Shown: positions 23,206 to 28,494 of the stretch, in pieces | How positions within the stretch are numbered: the stretch's first letter is position 1 | How the letters are laid out: every line of letters begins with the position of its first letter | Assembly: GCA_002392745.1 (NCBI GenBank) | Contig: DGHR01000020.1 | Location: forward strand, 1-28,494 | Length of the DNA stretch: 28,494 bases | Reading direction: 5' to 3' | Source: Bacteroidales bacterium UBA3843 | Lineage (GTDB): Bacteria; Bacteroidota; Bacteroidia; Bacteroidales; Paludibacteraceae | Program-made: the position numbers and the translations under genes | The notes under the pieces: model-generated | Seen by the model: only the letters and a program-made list of their open reading frames with translations | Told to the model about the DNA's origin: nothing | Database searches by the model: none

Positions 23206-24070
23206 TATGCTAAAGGTAGCAATCTTAGGGTACGGCAATATAGGCCGTGCGGCGGAACAAGCCATCAATGCCGCTCCGGACATGGAGTTGGCGGGTATTT
23301 ATCACCACAACGACTGTCTGGAGTGCATTTCCGGCAACATCGATGTCATGTTGCTCTGCACGCCGACACGCGAGGTGCCCAAATTTGCAGCCACCATGGC
23401 GGCAAGGGGTATCTGTACGGTGGACAGTTTTGATATACACGGTCAAATCCCGCAGTTGCGGGCACAGATGGAGCCGGTCTGCCGGGCGAATAAGACGGTC
23501 AGCATCATCTCTGCCGGTTGGGACCCGGGCACGGACAGTATGGTGCGTGCGTTGCTGCAGGCCATGGCACCGAAAGGTCTGACATACACCAATTTCGGTC
23601 CCGGCCGTTCGATGGGACATACAGTCGCTGCCAAAGCCATCGCCGGCGTCCAGAATGCGCTCAGTATGACGATTCCCTTGGGAACGGGCATCCATCGCCG
23701 CATGGTCTATGTGGAGTTGGAGGACGGGGCTGATTTCAAGACCGTGGAAGCCAACTTGCTGAAGGATGACTATTTCGCGCACGACGAGACGCACGTAGTG
23801 CAGGTAGAGAGCGTGGATGCGCTCAACAACGTCGCGCACGGAGTCAATCTGGTCCGTTCGGGTGTGAGCGGAGAGACCCACAACCAGCGTTTCGAGTTCA
23901 ATATGGAGATCAACAACCCTGCGCTGACAGGCCAGGTGATGGTCAGTTGTGCACGTGCGGCTGTCCGCATGAAAGAGCGCGGCCAGTACGGGTGCAAGAC
24001 CATGATTGAGTTGGCGCCGGTAGATTTGCTGCCGGGCACTATCGAAGAGAACGTCAAGGCACTGGTGTAA
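23201..24070 (+). CDS. ddh: meso-Diaminopimelate D-dehydrogenase
   Basis: The 289-residue NADP-dependent enzyme interconverts tetrahydrodipicolinate plus ammonia and meso-diaminopimelate, the one-step route to lysine and the peptidoglycan cross-linking residue. The Rossmann motif GYGNIGRA is at the N-terminus; LLCTPTREVPK, DSFDIHGQIP, SAGWDPGTDSM and FGPGRSMGHTVAAKAI are family signatures. It is about ten residues shorter than many Bacteroidales homologues, mainly around NDCLECISGNID, where the usual loop is reduced. The ATG at 23207 is a possible alternative start. It follows glmS by 63 bp of repeat array with no terminator, so the two probably share a transcript serving cell-wall precursor synthesis. 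Confidence 0.92.
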   Translation: MHMLKVAILGYGNIGRAAEQAINAAPDMELAGIYHHNDCLECISGNIDVMLLCTPTREVPKFAATMAARGICTVDSFDIHGQIPQLRAQMEPVCRANKTVSIISAGWDPGTDSMVRALLQAMAPKGLTYTNFGPGRSMGHTVAAKAIAGVQNALSMTIPLGTGIHRRMVYVELEDGADFKTVEANLLKDDYFAHDETHVVQVESVDALNNVAHGVNLVRSGVSGETHNQRFEFNMEINNPALTGQVMVSCARAAVRMKERGQYGCKTMIELAPVDLLPGTIEENVKALV

Positions 24071-24078
24071 GCAAGGGA

Positions 24079-24113
24079 ATGTACTTCGTACATAAATCGT
24101 ACATCGTACATCG
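24079..24113. repeat. CGTACAT-type repeat between convergent genes ddh and fbp
   Basis: Units of the ATCGTAC type, with ATGTAC-TTC-GTACAT at the left end forming a 6-bp hairpin. It may help transcription end between the convergent genes; there is no good T-run. Confidence 0.6.
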
Positions 24114-24130
24114 TTCCTTCGTCCTTCTCT

Positions 24131-26188
24131 TTATCTTTCGCGGAGGGTGCCGGTCTTATAGGCATGCAGGAGTTGTTCCAGACTTTCGAGTTGGCGGAGC
24201 AACTCTTTTCCTTTGTCCGTGTCCTTGATACGGATGCGGTGGCCGGAGAAATCCTGCAATAGCGCCCGGCTGTGTATGTCCGACCCGGAGAGCACCGCCT
24301 GTTCGCGGCTCTCGAACGACTCGTGCTCCACCAACTGGATGCCGTGGCTGTTGTAAATCAGGGTGTATCCGGCTATTCCGGTCTTCTCCTGATAGGGTTT
24401 GGAGAACCCTCCGTCAATCACAAACCGCTTGCCGTCGGCGCGTATCGGAGTCTCGCCTTTTATGGTGCGAACGGGTACGTGCCCGTTTATGATACGTCCC
24501 GTCGCAGGGTCAAGACCGAACTCTTTCAGTATGTTCTCGCAGACTTTCTTGTCGTCCGCCAATGTGAAATACGCGCCTTTTTTCTCGGTCCATGTGTCTT
24601 TGTCTGCCACGAAATAGCGCTCCAGAGTGGTCATCTTGTCCTTGTTGTAGAGCGGCGAGTTTTCGCCTTCCCATAGATAGAGCATGTAGTCCAGTGCGTC
24701 CTGTTTGGCTTTGCCCTCTCCGTAGAAGGCCTGCCGTATGATTTCGTCGGTGCGGTCCATGAGTGCTTTTCCGCTCACGCGTTGGCCGCACACATCGGTT
24801 TCGGTGAACGAGCCGTCTGCATTGAGAGGAATAGCGGCATGGTAGAGCAGGAACCCGTTTCGTACCAGATAGAGCGAACCGTGCTCATAGAGCATGCGGA
24901 GGTGGCGCTGCATCTTCTCCGACTTGCGGAACGAGCGCCATAACTGGTTCATCAGGTCCTGTTCGTACTGGTTCAGTTCGTACGGGTGCTCCGGGTCGAT
25001 GGTGGGCAGGTTGGTGTCGAGCAGGGGGAACACACCTTGCTGGCCTTTCCCGCAAGGGAGGGTGATAGTGCCGTTCTTGAGGTCTATCTTGTCCAGCAGT
25101 GCGCGATGGTCCATTTGCCATTCCGGGTGGCGGAGAACGGTCTGCCCCTCCAGTTTGAACTGAATGATGGAGATGGCTTTGTGCATCTTTGCCATCAACT
25201 GCGCAGAGCGCGTCAGCCGCGGGTTGTTCTCAAAGTCCTTGGTCTGCCAGATTGTGCAGGGGTCGTCGCCGTAGATGGTCATGGCGAAATTGGCGAGCGG
25301 CAGCAGGTTGATGCCGTATCCCTCCTCCAGGGTCTCTATGTTGGCGTATCGAATAGAGACGCGCAGCACGGTGGCCAGCAACGCCATGTTTCCCGCCATG
25401 GCTCCCATCCATTCGATGTCATGGTTGCCCCATTGGATGTCATAGTCCCGCACGGTTGAGAGCACATCCAGTATCTTGTGCGGCGCGGGGCCTCGGTCGA
25501 AGATGTCTCCCACTATATGCAGCGTGTCGATGGTCAGACCGTGAATGAGATACGAGATGGCGATGAGCAGTTGGTCGGCGCATCCTGTTTCGATGATGGC
25601 TTCGATGATGGCGTTGTAGTAGGTCTGTCGGTCTTTCTGTTCCAGACTGGACTCGTGGAGCAGTTCGGAGATGACATAGGCGTAGTCGGCCGGCAGCATT
25701 TTATGGACTTTCGAACGGCTGTATTTGATGGTCACTGCGCGGGCGATGTCCACCACTTGGTTCAGCCGCCGGACGTACCAGTCTCTCAGTGTCGGCAGGT
25801 TGGATATCTGGGCATTGAGCCTGAAGAGGCTTTTGTATTCTTCGTCATCCTTCGCCATTTTCTCCCTGTCCCCTTCTACATTACTGTAGTATTTCTTGAT
25901 TAACTCAATCCGCTCGTCGGGGTAATAGATGAGTGCGCATAGTGCGCGTTTCTCCTCCTCCGAGAGCCTGTCGCCGTACACTTCGTCCACTTTTCTGCGC
26001 ACGACGCCGGAAGCGTTTTTTATCATGTGTATAAAGGCGGAAGACTCGCCGTGGAGGTCCGAGACAAAATGTTCGGTGCCTTTGGGCAGAGAGAGGATGG
26101 CGCGCAGGTTAATCAGTTCGCTGACAACAGATTGTGCATTGGGAAATTTCTCGCTTAATAACCGCAGATAGCGTTCGTCCGTGTTCAT
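24131..26188 (-). CDS. fbp: Fructose-1,6-bisphosphatase class III
   Basis: The 685-residue enzyme hydrolyses fructose-1,6-bisphosphate to fructose-6-phosphate in gluconeogenesis. It belongs to the class III (Firmicutes/Bacteroidota) type with a phosphoprotein-phosphatase-like metal site: LHGESSAFIHMIKNA, HIVGDIFDRGPAPHKILD and QWGNHDIEWMGA, and near the C-terminus GHVPVRTIKGETPIRADGKRFVIDGGFS. The ATG at 26188 is preferred, with a promoter 21 bp upstream. An open frame continues to 26404 through the promoter and a terminator hairpin, so that extension is rejected. Its product, fructose-6-phosphate, is the GlmS substrate; glmS lies on the converging strand. It has its own promoter and is probably monocistronic. 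Confidence 0.94.
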   Translation of the reverse strand: MNTDERYLRLLSEKFPNAQSVVSELINLRAILSLPKGTEHFVSDLHGESSAFIHMIKNASGVVRRKVDEVYGDRLSEEEKRALCALIYYPDERIELIKKYYSNVEGDREKMAKDDEEYKSLFRLNAQISNLPTLRDWYVRRLNQVVDIARAVTIKYSRSKVHKMLPADYAYVISELLHESSLEQKDRQTYYNAIIEAIIETGCADQLLIAISYLIHGLTIDTLHIVGDIFDRGPAPHKILDVLSTVRDYDIQWGNHDIEWMGAMAGNMALLATVLRVSIRYANIETLEEGYGINLLPLANFAMTIYGDDPCTIWQTKDFENNPRLTRSAQLMAKMHKAISIIQFKLEGQTVLRHPEWQMDHRALLDKIDLKNGTITLPCGKGQQGVFPLLDTNLPTIDPEHPYELNQYEQDLMNQLWRSFRKSEKMQRHLRMLYEHGSLYLVRNGFLLYHAAIPLNADGSFTETDVCGQRVSGKALMDRTDEIIRQAFYGEGKAKQDALDYMLYLWEGENSPLYNKDKMTTLERYFVADKDTWTEKKGAYFTLADDKKVCENILKEFGLDPATGRIINGHVPVRTIKGETPIRADGKRFVIDGGFSKPYQEKTGIAGYTLIYNSHGIQLVEHESFESREQAVLSGSDIHSRALLQDFSGHRIRIKDTDKGKELLRQLESLEQLLHAYKTGTLRER

Positions 26189-26208
26189 GTTAGATTTCGA
26201 TTTTGGCG

Positions 26209-26240
26209 CAAAATTACAAAATAAAAATGACATACACAAG
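26209..26240 (-). promoter_or_regulatory. Promoter of fbp
   Basis: On the minus strand CTTG (26240-26237), 20 nt and TAATTTTG (26216-26209). The sequence upstream of the -33 box is a diverged version of that before pheT. Confidence 0.75.
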
Positions 26241-26280
26241 AATATCAGCGAGATTTTTGAAAAAGTAGAGAAAAAAAGAA

Positions 26281-26310
26281 GAAACACCCCGCGTGTAAAG
26301 GGGGCGTTTC
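26281..26310 (-). terminator. Terminator downstream of the 127-residue gene
   Basis: GAAACACCCC (26281-26290) and GGGGCGTTTC (26301-26310) form a 10-bp stem that is complete only for the leftward RNA (one G-U). Leftward it is followed by TTCTTTTTTTCTC. The sequence is homologous to the terminator at 11068-11095. Confidence 0.8.
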
Positions 26311-26425
26311 CTCCTTGGGGCCCCCAGCGTAAACCAACGAAGTGTTTGCGATGGGGAGAGCGGGCAGCCCCGAATGCCCTAATGACGACGCGGTCGTCAG
26401 TCAATGCATGAGGGTGCTGAACGCG

Positions 26426-26809
26426 TTACCCGTTATGCGCATCCTCGTACGCTTGCTTCTCGAGCGACCAGAGGTACGCACGCATGGTCTTCTTGCCGGT
26501 CTCGCGCTGCGCGAGGAATGCCTCGGTGTCGGCTGCTATCTTCGACAAGTCCTTGCGGCGTGCGGTCACTGCTGCAGCGATAGCGCCGAACTTCTCGCGC
26601 TGCGCCTGCTCCTTGGCGGTGACGGGGGTGGTGCGCTCATAGGCATCCTGCTTGCGGATGTAGAGACGCGTACATTCGGGGTTCTGGGTCTCGGCGGTGC
26701 GGTGCGTTCCAATCAGGTAATCGCCGCATTTATGACCGTCTTTTTTCTTGGGTTTGGCCAGGGCACCGTTCACATACTCGATACCCGGAGAATAAGTTAC
26801 TTTTCCCAT
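26426..26809 (-). CDS. Hypothetical basic protein, 127 residues
   Basis: The protein has no signal peptide or membrane segment. It starts MGKVTYSPGIEYVNGALAKPKKKDGH, has a central CGDYLIGTHRTAETQNPECTRLYIR segment and a charged, helical C-terminal half (KDLSKIAADTEAFLAQRE, AYLWSLEKQAYED). Similar small proteins seem to occur in Bacteroidales accessory regions, but I know no function and claim none. Codon use looks like real coding sequence and a strong leftward terminator follows. Upstream on the same strand, across a 16-bp tandem repeat, is a small lipoprotein gene that may share its transcript. Confidence 0.6.
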   Translation of the reverse strand: MGKVTYSPGIEYVNGALAKPKKKDGHKCGDYLIGTHRTAETQNPECTRLYIRKQDAYERTTPVTAKEQAQREKFGAIAAAVTARRKDLSKIAADTEAFLAQRETGKKTMRAYLWSLEKQAYEDAHNG

Positions 26810-26854
26810 AGTTGTAAAATTGAATTAAGTGAGTAAATAGATGTTGTTTTGAAA

Positions 26855-26905
26855 GACCGCTGCGCTGTAGGACCGCTACGCTGTAGGACCGCTGCGCTGT
26901 AGGAC
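26855..26905. repeat. Three tandem 16-bp repeats
   Basis: GACCGCTGCGCTGTAG occurs three times in a row (the middle copy has A for G at one site) between the lipoprotein and the 127-residue gene. It does not follow the 7-bp rule of the other arrays. Confidence 0.92.
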
Positions 26906-26908
26906 TTT

Positions 26909-27073
26909 CTAATTTTTCTCGCCGCGGTACGTTTCCGTGGTCTTGGTCATGATGGTGGTTGTCGTGTCTCCGTGCTGCACGTAGCTGGCGCTGGTCGTGA
27001 CGACGCGTGTCGCCGTGCAGGAGGCTAATCCCACCGCGCTGATTATCAGCGCAAAAAGCAAAATTCGTTTCAT
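26909..27073 (-). CDS. Small lipoprotein, 54 residues
   Basis: From the ATG at 27073 the frame encodes a short signal (MKRILLFALIISAVG) ending in the lipobox LASC, with Cys19 as the likely lipid-modified residue. A polar, threonine-rich mature part follows (TTTTIMTKTTETYRGEKN) up to the TAG at 26909. Such tiny lipoproteins occur in Bacteroidales; I know no function. The start lies 10 bp after the first hairpin repeat unit, so the repeat would form its leader. It is shorter than usual gene-finding thresholds but has a textbook signal and lipobox. Confidence 0.72.
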   Translation of the reverse strand: MKRILLFALIISAVGLASCTATRVVTTSASYVQHGDTTTTIMTKTTETYRGEKN

Positions 27074-27082
27074 GTTTTTTTT

Positions 27083-27218
27083 CGTTTATTGTCTGGCATG
27101 CTATGCCGGTTCTATATTCTTCGTATTGCGCCGATTGCCAGTCGGCATTTCTCCGCTCTTGCTTTTGTTTCTTTCGTCTTCGACAGACTTTGTCTCTTCT
27201 GCCGGATAGTATCCGGCT
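27083..27218. repeat. Hairpin repeat X, copy 1 (136 bp)
   Basis: Contains CTGGCAT-GCT-ATGCCGG, GCCGATTGCCAGTCGGC (27130-27146) and GCCGGATAGTATCCGGC (27201-27217), each a short hairpin. It is aligned with copy 2 (27446-27581) without gaps, with five substitutions, all in stems. Confidence 0.92.
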
Positions 27219-27293
27219 CCCCTTCCCTTCAGGGTGAAGAGCTCTGCTCGATCGAGCGTCCAGTGGACGGTCGTAGAACATCTATAGGGGTAG
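27201..27293. repeat. Repeat Y, copy 1 (93 bp)
   Basis: It shares GCCGGATAGTATCCGGC with the end of X, then carries the palindromes GCTCGATCGAGC and GTCCAGTGGAC. It is identical to copy 2 at all but one position. Confidence 0.92.
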
Positions 27294-27343
27294 TTTTTTT
27301 CGTTTATTGTCCTGTTATCCGCATGGCTTTCTTCGTTTATTAT

Positions 27344-27436
27344 GCCGGATAGTATCCGGCTTCCCTTCCCTTCAGGGTGAAGAGCTCTGCTCGATCGAGC
27401 GTCCAGTGGACGGTCGTAGAACATCTATAGGGGTAG
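27344..27436. repeat. Repeat Y, copy 2 (93 bp)
   Basis: The second copy is 143 bp downstream of the first. With X the order is X-Y-Y-X, X and Y sharing the GCCGGATA hairpin. The 50 bp between the two Y copies repeat the CGTTTAT motif. Confidence 0.92.
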
Positions 27437-27445
27437 GCTTTTTTC

Positions 27446-27581
27446 CGTTTATTGTCCGGCATGCTATGCCGGTTCTATATTCTTCGTATTGCGCCGGATG
27501 CCATCCGGCATTTCTCCGCTCTTGCTTTTGTTTCTTTCGTCTTCGACAGACTTTGTCTCTTCTGCCGGATAGTATCCGGCT
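27446..27581. repeat. Hairpin repeat X, copy 2 (136 bp)
   Basis: In this copy the first two hairpins are fully Watson-Crick: CCGGCAT-GCT-ATGCCGG and GCCGGATGCCATCCGGC (27493-27509). Downstream of it the sequence turns into the C/G-rich hairpin region. Confidence 0.92.
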
Positions 27582-27593
27582 TCCCTTCCGCCG

Positions 27594-27663
27594 TTCCCCT
27601 CTCCCTCCCTTCAGGGAGGGGTTAGGGGGAGGCCTCTTTCTCCCTCCCTTGAGGGCCGGGGTG
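27594..27663. repeat. C/G-rich hairpin element
   Basis: CCCTCCCT-TC-AGGGAGGG (27603-27620) and a second CCCTCCC unit make a compact hairpin region of a type often seen between Bacteroidales genes. No coding potential is seen. Confidence 0.5.
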
Positions 27664-27685
27664 GGGTTCTTTTCAAAATCCGCTG

Positions 27686-27693
27686 CAAAGATA
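27686..27693 (-). promoter_or_regulatory. Possible -7 promoter element
   Basis: TATCTTTG on the minus strand matches TAnnTTTG and is followed by GCAGCGG. No TTTG lies at the right distance upstream, so it is only half a promoter. If active, it would transcribe the X/Y repeats and the small lipoprotein gene. Confidence 0.3.
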
Positions 27694-27703
27694 ATATCAA
27701 AAC

Positions 27704-27997
27704 CTACTTTGGTGTTCCTTCCGAGGTGAAAAATTTTTGCAAAAAATCGATTTTTCCTCTTTTTTTTGCCTCGCGGTAGAACCAAACGAAAATATAATGC
27801 AGTCTTTTGGCGGTTATTCCATGTTTCTCCGCCACTTGCCTTCGTGCTTCATGAGCCGTAGCGCCATTGAAGCGTGCGATAAAATACTCGTCGACGACGG
27901 CTTGGTTCCGCACTTCTATCTGATGCCGTTTCTCCGACATTCGGAACGCATTCGGGTCCCGTACCAGGTACGGCACGTCATATAAAGGATATTCCAT
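27704..27997 (-). CDS. Small hypothetical protein with a helix-turn-helix-like C-terminal half
   Basis: This 97-residue protein starts MEYPLYDVPYLVRDPNAF. Its second half, from EARRQVAEKHGITAKRLHYIFVWFYREAKKRG, resembles a helix-turn-helix with basic flanks, so DNA binding is possible. There are no membrane or export signals. The start codon lies 22 bp from four TTTATCGG boxes spaced by 11 bp, a plausible binding site for it or another regulator. No family is recognised. It lies 44 bp after the 132-residue gene on the same strand, probably cotranscribed. Confidence 0.55.
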   Translation of the reverse strand: MEYPLYDVPYLVRDPNAFRMSEKRHQIEVRNQAVVDEYFIARFNGATAHEARRQVAEKHGITAKRLHYIFVWFYREAKKRGKIDFLQKFFTSEGTPK

Positions 27998-28018
27998 AAT
28001 TCTTAATTTTTCAAAAAC

Positions 28019-28059
28019 TTTATCGGGGTTTTATCGGACTTTTATCGGGAGTTTATCGG
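28019..28059. promoter_or_regulatory. Four TTTATCGG boxes at exact 11-bp intervals
   Basis: The octamer starts at 28019, 28030, 28041 and 28052, one helical turn apart, all in the same orientation. The array covers the spacer and the last codons and stop of the 132-residue gene, just upstream of the gene with the helix-turn-helix-like half. It looks like an operator or iteron. Confidence 0.6.
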
Positions 28060-28440
28060 ACTTTCCTCGTTTTTCCCGTCTTCTTGGGCGCACCATTTAG
28101 ACCGGTATTCGGTCATAATCCGCATCTGCAATTTGGTGGGGGCTTTGTATTCTTTTTCGTATTTCTTGTATAGCCCGCACAGCCTGCTGCGTATCTTCGT
28201 CCGCATGCGTATCGCCTCGGTCATGTCGCCTATCTCGTCCTGCAGGATGCAGACGCACTGGTCCAATATCCGCTCGCGGAGGTATTGTTTTTTCTCTGCA
28301 CGTGTCGGCTGCTCCGGCAGTTCTATTCTCGTCCGCTTATGAACGTAGGTCTTGCCGTTCACGGTTCTGAAGACCATGTCCCCTATGGTGCCGGACAAAC
28401 TCTGTATCGGCTGCCCGTCTTTGAATTTTACTCTTGCCAT
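28042..28440 (-). CDS. Hypothetical basic protein, 132 residues
   Basis: The N-terminus (MARVKFKDGQPIQSLSGTIGDMVFRTVNGKTYVHKR) has the form of small Bacteroidales accessory or phage-like proteins with an SGTIGDMVFR segment. The remainder is helical and strongly basic (RMRTKIRSRLCGLYKKYEKEYK), consistent with nucleic-acid or structural binding, but no family is recognised. The end of the frame (SPINSR) is encoded by the 11-bp repeat boxes, which suggests that the array has replaced or extended the original C-terminus. A heptamer array (28444-28471) precedes its start. Confidence 0.55.
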   Translation of the reverse strand: MARVKFKDGQPIQSLSGTIGDMVFRTVNGKTYVHKRTRIELPEQPTRAEKKQYLRERILDQCVCILQDEIGDMTEAIRMRTKIRSRLCGLYKKYEKEYKAPTKLQMRIMTEYRSKWCAQEDGKNEESPINSR

Positions 28441-28443
28441 TTT

Positions 28444-28471
28444 GATTTTAATTTTTAATTTTTAATTTCTA
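28444..28471. repeat. AT-rich heptamer array at the right edge
   Basis: GATTTTA, ATTTTTA, ATTTTTA and ATTTCTA: four units with a 7-bp period, directly upstream of the 132-residue gene. Confidence 0.7.
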
Positions 28472-28494
28472 ACGTAAATAACTTGGTTGCCTGT

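Noticed and set aside
26189..26404. N-terminal extension of fbp
   Set aside because: The extension crosses the fbp promoter and the terminator at 26281-26310; the ATG at 26188 matches the family N-terminus.
26730..27281. 183-codon minus-strand frame over the lipoprotein and repeat X
   Set aside because: It is made of repeat sequence and the out-of-frame lipoprotein gene; its repeated phrases come from the hairpins.
27101..27785. Overlapping minus-strand frames across repeats X and Y
   Set aside because: The peptides repeat exactly as the DNA repeats do and contain no domain; palindromes that happen to stay open explain them.

Overview
The window looks like chromosomal DNA of a Bacteroidota member, most likely an uncultured gut-type Bacteroidales. 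Protein evidence: a type III glutamine synthetase, a class III fructose-1,6-bisphosphatase, meso-diaminopimelate dehydrogenase, GldF, Omp28-like lipoproteins, a DUF6029-like outer-membrane protein and a type IX secretion (T9SS)-like C-terminal domain. DNA evidence: six promoters of the Bacteroidota form TTTG (or CTTG)-N20-TAnnTTTG, every one with a spacer of exactly 20 nt. No tRNA, rRNA, CRISPR array, transposase or integrase was recognised.

Layout. 1-3530 (+): rlmB, an RluA-type pseudouridine synthase and a secreted PL1-like pectate lyase, ending in a strong terminator. 3531-3877: no protein gene, but a complete leftward promoter and a leftward terminator frame a candidate small RNA. 3878-10677 (-): pheT-prfC-nucleoside permease-gldF-phosphodiesterase, tightly packed; pheT and prfC overlap by one base. 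10678-11124: the pheT promoter, a 26-bp inverted repeat, GC-rich hairpins, a repeat array and a terminator. 11125-16216 (-): a five-gene envelope operon (TlpA-like thioredoxin, DUF6029-like barrel, two Omp28-like lipoproteins with a CxxC, and a small secreted protein). 16217-16793: the operon's promoter, repeat arrays and a sigma-54-type promoter for the next gene. 16794-18653 (+): a secreted VWA protein with a T9SS-type C-terminus, bracketed by 58-bp inverted repeats. 19015-24070 (+): glnN-glmS-ddh, linking glutamine synthesis to amino-sugar and peptidoglycan precursors. 24131-26188 (-): fbp. 26426-28440 (-): an accessory region with four unrecognised small genes, among them a 54-residue lipoprotein, interleaved with hairpin-rich repeats.

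The most unusual property is a set of short repeat families that nearly all have a 7-bp period. Different heptamers follow one another in one unbroken register. They fill spacers, supply start and stop codons, and occur inside the reading frames of pheT (three places) and glmS. The 91-bp stretch from the start codon of one operon gene to the stop codon of its upstream neighbour divides into thirteen consecutive heptamers. The composite elements flanking the VWA gene are built from the same arrays around a common core.

A second strong signal is a duplicated 136-bp hairpin repeat at 27083-27581. Its only five differences all fall in stems and all preserve base pairing.
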